DNA of 64,000 bases. Origin: Trametes villosa (lineage: Eukaryota; Basidiomycota; Agaricomycetes; Polyporales; Polyporaceae). This document shows positions 55,746-64,000 of the stretch, one piece after another. The notes under the pieces were generated by a model. It saw only the letters and a list, made by a program, of their open reading frames with translations. It was not told where the DNA came from and did no database searches. Numbering within the stretch: position 1 is the first letter of the stretch; each line of letters opens with the position of its first letter. The DNA is taken from assembly GCA_002964805.2 (NCBI GenBank), contig PUDQ02000056.1:491565-555564 (forward strand), given 5' to 3'. The translations under genes and the position numbers were made by a program.

Positions 55746-58212
55746 ATGATTAAACCTTCCGGCTCTCCCCCGCCACAGGCGCGGCGCCTAAGGGCTAGTC
55801 CGGCTCCAGCTGCACCTGCCACTGCGGATGCACCCGCGGCTGCCACTGCGGATGCACCCGCGGCTGCCACAGTGGATGCACCCGCGGCTGCCACTGTGGA
55901 TGCACCCGCGGCTGCAACCGCGCGGCTGCCCCCACACTTGCAGTCGACCCCTCCCCGCCGCCGCGCGCGCCCCCCGCCCGTACCGCACGTCTCGCTCGCG
56001 CAGTGCGAAGCCGCTGCCCAGCGCGCACAATCGACGGCGCAGTCTATGGACGCCGCCACTCCTTCCCAACCCGCGAGCGACGTCAGCAGCTCGCGCCGGC
56101 CGCACCTACGCAAGCCCCTCTTTGGCCCGACGATCCCACACCGGGCGATGTCCCTCCCCGACCGCCCGCTCGCGCCTGCTCGTCGCGCGGAATCGGCGAC
56201 CTCGCGATCGGGACGAGGCGCCGTGCGCGCACACGCCCCGGTCTTGGTCTTCACGCAGCCTTCGCGCTCGACGCTGTCTCGTGCGCGCACCGTACCGGAG
56301 AGGATGCACACGCGGTCACGCCGGCGCGGACGCGTTGCGTCCCTTGCGCGCGTCCAAGGAGTAAGCTACGCGCGACTCTGCGAAGAATCGACGGCAGACG
56401 TCGTGCCATGTACGTGTGAGCAGTGCGCTAGACATGCACTGGCATATTCGGCTCGTGCTCACCTTGGCTCATCACGGACGCGATCCTCCCCGTCTCGACC
56501 TCGAACCCGGGCCGCTCGCACTTTGCGACGTGCACCCCCTTTCGGGCCGAGTTCACGTGGACGGCGGACCACCGTATGCCCCCAGTGCGCCCTTGTACGA
56601 GGTTGGCTACTGCGCGGGCGTCGCCGCGAGCTCCGGAGTACACAGGAAATTCGAAACGTACGCACGAGAACGCGCGGTACGGCCCGGCGAGACCAACGAG
56701 CGAGCACCCGTATCCCGCGCGGGAAACTGCAAACGGCGACCGAGCTTCCGCTAACGTGCGACGAGCAGACCTCCCCGAAGTAGACGGCTGCGTGCCGGAA
56801 GGCCAGAATCCACGCGGCGCCGTCGCCGGCTCACACGGTCGACGACGCGCCAGCCCGCCCCGACGGTGTGCGCAGACGACGGGGCTGGCTCCGACGCGCT
56901 CCCTCCGTCCGGGAATCGCGCCGCGGCGTGCTCCCCAAGCTAGGGCTGCTGCAGTTACTTCATGCGCATCCCTGTCGCCTCCGAGCGGCGCGCTGAGCAC
57001 GCCCGGGACTGCGACGGACTGCCCGCCCCGAGGCCGCAGCGCCCAGATCCCAGCTCCGGACGCGTCCCACACGCCAACGCTTGCTCGAAGGCGCAACCCG
57101 AGCGACGACCTACGAAAGCGGACAGACGGAGAGAGCCTGCAACTCGGCTCCTGCGCACCTTGGGTGGACGCGTCCCGGCGCGCGATCCCCCGCAGTCCCG
57201 AGGAGCAGGCTGCACGCGCCGGGAGACGCGGTATCGCCCCGTCCTGGGCGCGGAGCGTGTGAGACGAGGCTCTGCGTGCGTCCGAAGAGATGGGGGCCGC
57301 CCGCGCTCGGTGTGCCTGCTCGAGTGGGCGGGGTCGAGCTGCGTGGAACTGCACGGGTGCGCATCAGCCGCCGTGCACGTCCCCGAAACGGCACTCCGCG
57401 CACGCCAGACGCGCGGTAGTGCGTGCGCGGCTCCATTGCGTCTGGCGCCAGCGTGCGCCCGGACGACGGAGGTGCCCCTCCGCTTCCCGTTCGCGGAGGA
57501 TTCCAGCGCGTGCCAGGACTCGATTCGCACCCTCGCGTGCTGCACGTCGGACTTCCCGGGCTGCATTCTGAGGCCCGTAGCGTACGTCTACGCTGCTCAC
57601 TGCCGAGCCCAGCGTCTCGAACGAGTCCGCCGGCCGCAGCGTCGTCTGGGGCGGGACAGGCGGAGAGCTGTCGAGCCGAGTATCAGTCCCGGAGAAGTCC
57701 TCGAACGGAGCCAACAGATATTTCGGCTCTACTCACCTCGGCGTGTCCCCGGGGGACGCCCGCGCGCGATCCTCCGCACGCTAAGTGGCCGCAAGCAGCG
57801 CGCGCCGGATGGCTCATCCCGCCCCATCCAGCTGGTCGTACGGCGCCGGGAGTGCACGCGTACGCCGTTCTTGCAATTCAGATGAGCGGACACGAGCCCG
57901 CCAACTGCCGGACAATTGCTTTGGGGCGCCGAGCCCTGCCGACCGGGGGGCCTCCAAACGTCCTGTAAACCAGAATATTATCGTGCGAGCCCGAAGAGAG
58001 ACGGCGCGTGCGCAGGGCGCGACTCCGCCGCTGGCTCCCGAAGAGCGCGGCGGCCAGTCGCAGCGGGGGCTGCCCCGAATAGCGGGTGAAAATGCCGCGC
58101 GAATGCCAAACCGGGGAGACGACGTACCTGGCCCCCCGCCGCCCATATAACGGCCCTCCCGCTCCTGCTCACCGACACCACCGCCCCCCGAGTCCTCTCG
58201 CTTCCCCTCGCC
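55746..58212. other. Very GC-rich tract, coding status unresolved
   Basis: Long open frames exist on both strands, mainly because stop codons are rare at this GC content. On the plus strand 55746-56783 reads Pro/Ala/Arg-rich text with Cys pairs (CTCEQC, CPQC), and a neighbouring frame has RCVPCARPRSK. Another plus frame, 56576-57262, is Ser/Pro/Arg-rich. Repeated CxxC pairs in changing frames could be a decayed zinc-binding gene or transposon Gag. No splice set joins them. CATATAAC near 58142-58149 may be the TATA box of the next gene. Confidence 0.3.
55820..55918. repeat. 24-bp tandem repeat, about four copies
   Basis: Copies of GCGGATGCACCCGCGGCTGC plus four bases. One frame reads ADAPAAAT per copy. 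It sits near the start of a 345-codon open frame (55746-56783). Confidence 0.7.
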
Positions 58213-58984
58213 ATGTCCGCCCCTCCGCCCCTCACCATCATCGAGTACGACGCGGACGCCGCTCCCGCCGACACCGACACCCGCCCCTGCGAGCGCAGCC
58301 TCCTCCGCGGCGGCCTGCGCCATGACGTCGGCGACGGACTCGGTGAGCCCCTCCCTCCCTCCCCCTCTCCCTCTCTGCCCGATCGACTAACGGCGGACGC
58401 GGCGGCAGACATGTGCGCGGGCGTAGTGGGCGCGGACATGCGCTCGACGGACGACGGGTTCGCGTCCGGTGTCGTCGAGCGGTACGGCTGCAAGCTGACG
58501 GGGTGGCCGCGGGACGTGGCGTTCACGAACCTCAGCTCGCTGCGCGGCCGGGTGCGGCCGCTGCTCGCCCTGCGCGCGGCGTGGGACGCCGGGACGCTGC
58601 GCTGGGAGCGGGCGTCGGAGGCGGAGGTCGCGGACCCGACGAGCGTGCTCCCGAACGGCGGCGGCGGAGGCGGAGGCGGTGGTGGTGGACGTGCTAGTGC
58701 TGCACCCGTGGACGCTGGAGGTGCTGGGGGTGCAGCAGACGTGCACGCGGGCGGGGAAGAGCGTGCTGGGGAAGCGGCGGCGGGCGCAGCGGGTGGACAC
58801 AAAGCGGGCGCGGCGGCGGCCGGTGACGAACCCGGAGAACCGGCCTCTGCGGCGGGCGAAGCCGGGGGTGAAGTCGCGGCGGTACGTGATTGACTCGGAC
58901 GATGAGGACGATGAGGAGGAGGGGCGGGTGCGGAAGCGGGCGCGGTACTGGGCGGTGGACGACCCGCTGGAGGAGATCGTGTAG
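58213..58984 (+). CDS. GWP-module nuclear-type protein with a coding-frame switch
   Basis: Exon 1 (58213-58342) begins MSAPPPLTIIEYDADAAPAD. A 66-bp intron (donor GTGAGC, acceptor GGCAG) leads in phase to exon 2 at 58409 with ERYGCKLTGWPRDVAFTNLS and LRAAWDAGTLRWERASE. At about 58650-58690 a GGC/GGT-rich run is crossed. Beyond it the original frame reads only Gly/Ala-rich text, while the next frame reads convincing protein: VLHPWTLEVLGVQQTCTRAG, GKRRRAQRVDTKRARR, VIDSDDEDDEEEGRVRKR and a stop at 58984. So the gene probably ends there and has a one-base indel in the run (real, assembly error, or an unrecognised small intron). Basic plus acidic tail suggests the nucleus. Function is unknown. 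Confidence 0.5.
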
Positions 58985-59789
58985 GCGGCTGCGACCGTCA
59001 GCTCATGAGTTCTTGTGTGCATAGCCGGGGGCGCGATCTTGTAGCCGGGGCGTAGTGTAGCTCGCATAATCGACGTGTCCAGTTGCTTGAAAGCGAGCCG
59101 GGTCGAGGTGTACGTGCACAGAGGGGCCGCGGGGCGTCCCTTTACGCCCTCGCAGCACGCCCTCGTCATCTTCCAGGACGCGGCGAAACGAGCCGGGCTA
59201 GTAAAGATCATTAAAAACGCTCGGAGCGCGCCCGCGCAGAGGAGATACGTACTTCGCGGTCGGGGCCGAGTACAGCAGCCATCGCCTACTTCCCTAGCCG
59301 TACGAGTAGCCTCCGAAGCGAGTACAGCGCTGCGGGATGTCGAATGGAGCAATGTCATAGAGCCAGGGCGAGGAGGAGTCCCGCACTAGAGTGGGAGGTC
59401 AAGCTGGGCAGGATGAGCATGGACGCCAAGGACGACACGCAGGAAAGGGACCTTATCAGTCGGGATCAGCGCCCTCCCGATATGGAAGGGCGTTCCTCCG
59501 GCATTCAAATTGCTCCTGCGCCGGAGATCTGCAGCGCCACCCCCGCATCTCAATCTCGCTTCGCGTCATGTCGATCACCCTCGCGTCGAAGGATATACAG
59601 ACATGCGCTCGCATTGCACCGTAGAACTGTTCACATGTACTATATCACACCACCACTCTCTTGTCTTTACAGAGGCCGCGCGATCATTCCAGTGGTAAGC
59701 AATTGGATAGCGGGACAACACGTTACAAAGAACTTCACAAAACAAGCGCGACTCTACTACTCGTACAAACGCCTCGCGCGACCAGTTCG
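58985..59789. other. Intergenic, no gene seen
   Basis: No supported coding region; 3' ends of two convergent genes face each other across it. Confidence 0.35.
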
Positions 59790-60338
59790 TCAGTCGCGCC
59801 CAGGGATCTCGAGGACTCCCAGGGCGTTGCCCACCTGCGCCTGCATGTCCACCCGCATGAAGTTGCTGCGCGTCCACCCGTACTTGGTGACCATGATTTC
59901 CTGGGTTCTGCATACTGTTAACCGCGCCCGCCCTCTCTGAGCACCGAAGGACTTACTGCGCGTATTCATAAGGCATCCACCGGCCTGCTTGCGGAGGCGA
60001 CAACTGCAGGCGCTCGTCGAGCCCGTCCACCGCGTTCACCCCGGGCACGAAGTCTACCGTACCGCCGGTGTTTGGGACCGGGAGAAATCCCAGAACCAAC
60101 AGGGCCTATACAACGATATAAAACGTCCCGATGAGCAGTACGAGAGGCTGTGAGGACGTACCTGGACGAAGTCATTGAAGTCCACCCCGTATCCCGTCCA
60201 CGGCGTGTCGTCGTCTCCCAAAACGCCTACGACGGCCTGCGCACACGTTAGCAAGCTTGCACGCGCGCAAGGGAATCACCCGCGCGTGAGCCTACGCACC
60301 CGGTACAGAGGCAGCGCGAGGGCGAAGGACATAGACAT
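59790..60338 (-). CDS. Four-exon orphan protein
   Basis: 126-residue protein from exons 60338-60300, 60236-60162, 60105-59957 and 59907-59790. All junctions keep phase (donors GTGCGT, GTACGT, GTAAGT; acceptors GCGCAG, TATAG, TGCAG), and introns are 63, 56 and 49 bp. Sequence landmarks are MSMSFALALPLYR, GDDDTPWTGYGVDFNDFVQ, VPNTGGTVDFVPGVNAVDGL, MPYEYAQ and MVTKYGWTRSNFMRVDMQAQ. The short first exon could start a weak signal peptide, but there is no clear cleavage site. No family is recognised. The clean four-exon structure is strong evidence for a real gene. Confidence 0.65.
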
Positions 60339-61452
60339 GTTCGTAGTGAGAGTTGGTGGTCGGTGGTGGTGGGCGATGGTGGTGGTAGCTGATCAAGGTG
60401 CAGCCGCGAGAAAGCGTCTGAGTTGGGCCTCTTATAAACAGTCTCATCGGCGCGAGAACGCTCATGTCAGCGAGGTCAGCCCTGCATGCACGCACACTAC
60501 ACATACACGTCGATATACGTAGCTCACATAAATCCGCTGTGCCTGTGACCGTTCGCGCTCAACCTCGCGCGCGGGCGCTCGCGCGCCCTGCGCTCCACTG
60601 CACCCGCGCGCGGTGCCAAGGTTATTAATGTCGTGTTTAACCGGGCCCCATTCAATGGCTCAGTGCGCGGGCAAACTGACATTCGCAACCGTGTTAGTGC
60701 ACTACGCCCCACAGCATGCGCATGAGCGCCAAGGCTCGGGACGAGGACGCCCACGCGCACCACCGGCGGACGAGAACGCCCACGCGCACGAATGACCCTT
60801 CCTGCAAGGGTCAGTGCTATACAGTACGTTCGCTTCCTCGCTGTCTCTCTCGAAGAGCCGCATCCGCGCTTGCAGCCCGCCAGACTATACCGGTGGGCGC
60901 CTGCGGCTGTCCGGGCGCACGCGCGCCACATCAACGACCTCGATCCATCCCTTGCCAATGCACCCTCTTCGCTCGCGCCCTTCTTCGTAGCCCCAACGGT
61001 CTAAGCTCAGCTGCTCGCTGAGTCTTTGCGCGGTGCATCCCGACTGCCGACTTTCTCGGGCGAGCATCTTCTTCAGGCACCGATCGCACGCGCGCGTGGC
61101 TTCGCTTCCCTCCCTCCGGTCTACAGTCTGAACGCCGCATTGCAGCCTCTATCCTGGAGCACGCTGACGTCATTTGCTCTCCTCTTTGGGCAATCATATT
61201 CACCTTCTCCTTCTGAGATCGCTTCGTATCCGAACCAAGCTCCCACCTCCTGCCCGCCGTCTGCCCTCGCTGCCGCGCGCCGTCGCGCCTCACGCCCGCG
61301 CTTGTGCGTGCCGCTGTGCAACGCGCTCGCCTGCGAGGCGCCGCGTTCGTTGTAGCCCAGCACAGTCGTGTATACTTGTGGCAGAGGTCCATACAATACT
61401 ATTCATCGTTTGCGCTCTCCATTCGTACTCGCCTGCATCCGCATGCCTACCC
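60339..61452. other. Intergenic, GC-rich, no gene recognised
   Basis: Open frames on both strands but none with splice support. The plus strand 60850-61004 reads a somewhat protein-like segment (RLYRWAPAAVRAHARHIND) without clear exon borders. Confidence 0.3.
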
Positions 61453-63308
61453 TCAGAACACCCACTCCGGCGAGCCCGCGGAAGACCCATTCCCAGGGAC
61501 GGTGCGCGCGCGCTGCTTGCCTTTGCGCCTCGCCGAACAGGCTGGTTGTTCGTCCACCCACTCCAGCGATGGAGATCGCGTGCGTTGCCGCTTCACCGAT
61601 CTGGTGCTCGGGCCCTCTACCCACTCCAGCGAAGGCGAGCGCGGGCGCTTCGACTTCGTGTACCCCGGCGGCGGGCCGTCGAGGATTTCCAGTGAGGGCG
61701 ATCGAACCCGTGCGTCGATGTTCTCGTACTCTTCCTGCGCTCGTGTGCCCGTAGTTAGTCATATCCCGTACGACACAGCAAGGAGAGTTACCTGAGCGGC
61801 TGGCCCCGTGTAGCGAGTCTCCTTGCGAGCATCTTCGCGCGCACTGTCGCGCATGGCCCGTGCATCCTCAAGAATTCCCAATATCTCTCCCAGCCCGACC
61901 AGCTTGACGATATCTGCACGTCTCAGCAGCAGCGCGCCCGCCTCGCCGTACACACGAAAGTTATGACTCCCGTCCGGCCGGTAGGGCTTCCACTCGGTGT
62001 GATGCTCGTCCCAGAAGCACGGCTCCAGCTGACCGAGGACCTCGCGGGGCAAGTGCTGCCCTATGATCTCCTGCCCTCCTTCCATTGTCGTCTGGACACG
62101 GGACTTTACGGGCCATGAGGTATCCTGCTCGGGCGGCGTCAGCGCTTCAGCCCGATTAAGTGCGCGGGTCCCACCTGAGTCCACATCACCAGCGTCACTC
62201 CGCGCCCGGAATATCCGGCGCGCGGCTGCTTGGGCTGCCGTGCCGAACGAGCCCAGTTGTTTTTCTTCTCGAACAAGGACAGCTGATGTCCGAGACCAAT
62301 GCACTGTAGCCCAAGCGTTCGGATGAACACTCGATCTTGGGTGCTCTCCACGCGGATCCGGCTCGTTACGTCCTGCACCAACTCCCATTGCCCGACGTCG
62401 AACAGCCAGTTCTCGAAGATGCTGACGGAATCCGCCGGGCATGCTTCGAGAACCCAATCCAGGTCGCCGAGACATATGTCGTTCTTCGCGCTTACGGTGA
62501 CCTGCGTCTCGATGGGCAACTCTCCGGCCTATACGATGCGCGTTTGAGGCGGGCATAGACTATCGCGAGAACGCCACTTACCTGGACCCACAGCACGAAC
62601 AGGATGTCGCGCCTCCCCGCCGCAGGTGCGCCTTCTGCCTCGGCGTGGCGTACCTGTGTCATTGAAGATTAGACAGTCCCTCCGACACATGCCCAGGCTA
62701 CTCACGGAGCTATCTAGAAGATTGCCAATGACCTGGCAATACGTTGTGAGCAGACATCGGGACGCGGCTGCGCCAGTCTAATGCTTACGCCGAACGCTCC
62801 GCTGTTGGCCTTCTTGCGCCCTCCTCGGGCCTTTGGTCCCCCAGTCGCTGGCGCCCCCGCGCCCCCCACGCTCCGGCGGGGTGCTGTCATGTGTGCTTGT
62901 CGCAGTCGCCGGTCCTCTTCGCGTTGATCTTCGATCCTTCGCAAGTCCGCGTCCGACGGCCCTGGTTGTTCCGGGTAATATACGTTCCCACAGACTTTGT
63001 CGCCCATCTTCACTGTGCACTGCAGACTTATGTGGTCAGTACCGGTTGCATGGCGATGTGCTCGCTGTACCCACGCGTCCGTAGTGCGCCCCCGCGAAGC
63101 CCTCTTTAAAGGACAGGGCCACCACTTGGCCCACCCGGTGACCCTTGCGGCATTCGAACTCCTCGGGCATGGGGCCAGCGCATTCGAAACAAACGTCCTT
63201 CAAGGCGTCGGAATACCCCCGCTCGTGATCTCCGTCCAGCGGTACGAAACCTCGGGGCCGCTCGGGATACCCTTTGGGTCGCGGATAGCCGCGAAAGAGG
63301 TCTGCCAT
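61453..63308 (-). CDS. Six-exon protein with RSPSLEWV repeats
   Basis: 500-residue protein. Exons: 63308-63071, 63012-62789, 62653-62582, 62528-62175, 62124-61792 and 61734-61453; every phase fits and introns are 46-135 bp. Residues 1-80 contain MADLFRGYPRPKGYPERPRG and a possible zinc site C-x2-C-x9-C-x3-H (CFECAGPMPEEFECRKGH). Then come a charged linker (RRIEDQREEDRRLRQAH), a central globular part (GRRDILFVLWVQAGELPIET, DLDWVLEACPADSVSIFENW), a segment with PREVLGQLEPCFWDEHHTEW, and a helix rich in Asp/Arg. The last exon has three near-repeats RSPSLEIL, RSPSLEWV, RSPSLEWV about 21 residues apart, separated by basic KSKRP/KRQR tracts, plus a final SPEWVF. Probably nuclear (inference). No family is recognised. 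Confidence 0.7.
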
Positions 63309-63655
63309 ACAGAGTAAGCCAGCGGGCGCAGGGGGTGGATGACGGTAGGAGCACAGAGTACGAAAAAAGCTGCGCGCGTGCCGACCGTCCGCCGCCCCGG
63401 TTGCGCGCAAAAGCCCGCGCGGCCGCTTCCCACGTACTCACGCCTCCTGTCTCTCCGCCGAGCTTCGCGCCGTGGTCGCGGGCAAGCTTGCCTTCAGAAG
63501 GTGCCCCTACCGATTAAGGCGGCACCACGTTCTGCTGATCACGTCGTTGAGCTGACATTGTGTACGGGAGTGCACCCTAGCCGGCGCGCCCATGCGCCTC
63601 CGACGCGTCCTAACAAACTACACTACGATTGCCGGGGCCCATATCCCCCCTACTC
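63309..63655. other. Short intergenic region
   Basis: No gene is seen. It should contain the promoter of the gene to its left; no TATA box was found. Confidence 0.3.
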
Positions 63656-64000
63656 CTAGTCCACGGTCAGGTCGCAGAAATCCTTCCCGTCGGGCCCCTT
63701 CTCCCATTTGATCTCTGCCTCACTCTTCGGCACGGCCTTCGCGACGTCCTCCGTTTTGCGACGTTTGGCAGCGCTCCCGCTGCTGCCCTCCGCCATCCTG
63801 CGCTGCAACCCTTTATCAGCACGGTCGCGACGAATTATGCGCCCTAGCGACCCACATTAGCACGGCGGGCAGTCTCTTGCCCTTCCAGCGCGGCAACGTG
63901 CTCGGCGAACCCTCGGATGACTTCGTTGCTGTAGTGCCGCACGATGAGGCGGTCGAACTCGCCAGGGACGAGTATCAGGGCCTCGGTGTCGACCAGCCTC
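63656..64000 (-). CDS. Gene truncated by the right window edge
   Basis: The 3' part of a minus-strand gene. The upstream exon runs from the edge to 63856 and reads LILVPGEFDRLIVRHYSNEV and HVAALEGQETARRAN. A 53-bp phase-0 intron (donor GTGGGT, acceptor TTGCAG) leads to the last exon 63802-63656, which reads RRMAEGSSGSAAKRRKTEDV and ends KGPDGKDFCDLTVD. The KRRK tract suggests a nuclear protein. The last exon alone also starts with an ATG and could be mistaken for a 46-residue gene. Confidence 0.55.

Noticed and set aside
56428..57354. Minus-strand frame of 308 codons
   Set aside because: Composition is Arg/Ala/Ser-rich without motifs or splice sites; frames of this size are expected by chance at this GC content.
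57978..58802. Minus-strand frame of 274 codons rich in Pro, Ala and Ser
   Set aside because: It is antisense to the spliced gene at 58213 and reflects the high GC content.
63659..63796. Separate 46-residue gene starting MAEGSSGSAAKRR
   Set aside because: A phase-0 intron joins this sequence to the upstream exon that runs off the window edge, so it is better read as a last exon.

Overview
The window reads as nuclear DNA of a basidiomycete fungus, most likely an agaricomycete of the polypore type. Genes are split by many short introns (about 50-67 bp, GT-AG, often with a CTRAC branch site), several have TATA boxes 80-240 bp upstream, and there are DUF6534-like membrane-protein genes, an F-box gene, a LAMMER kinase and a Helitron. 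No cellular rRNA, complete tRNA or CRISPR array was seen. Many single open frames are fragments; the gene models below were joined by hand from splice signals with compatible phase. Family names come from recognised motifs, not from searches.

Left part (2.0-15.2 kb, + strand): a cluster of eight genes from two families. Five encode small secreted six-cysteine proteins, each with one phase-0 intron in the same place just before the last cysteine. Three encode NAD(P)-dependent extended-SDR reductases (346, 360 and 349 residues) with the same exon lengths and phases. The fifth small-protein gene lies between the second and third reductases. This cluster is the best candidate for an undescribed system.

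Middle (15.7-43 kb): a decayed DUF6534-like gene; several orphan multi-exon genes (17.5-18.2, 19.3-19.7, 19.8-20.4, 31.9-32.7, 32.9-33.3, 34.2-34.8, 38.4-39.0, 42.4-43.0 kb); a Pro/Ser-rich conserved-type gene (23.3-25.7 kb); a protein with a nucleotidyltransferase-like motif (28.0-29.0 kb); an F-box gene (29.9-31.0 kb); a GC-rich minisatellite (36.0-37.1 kb); and a LAMMER-type kinase (40.2-41.8 kb).

Right part (43-64 kb): an uninterrupted 2,098-codon Helitron Rep/helicase on the minus strand; two further decayed DUF6534-like copies (51.7-52.9 and 54.2-55.5 kb) homologous to the one at 16 kb; a very GC-rich tract; a nuclear-type gene with a coding-frame switch (58.2-59.0 kb); a 126-residue orphan (59.8-60.3 kb); a six-exon gene with C-terminal RSPSLEWV repeats (61.5-63.3 kb); and a gene running off the right edge.
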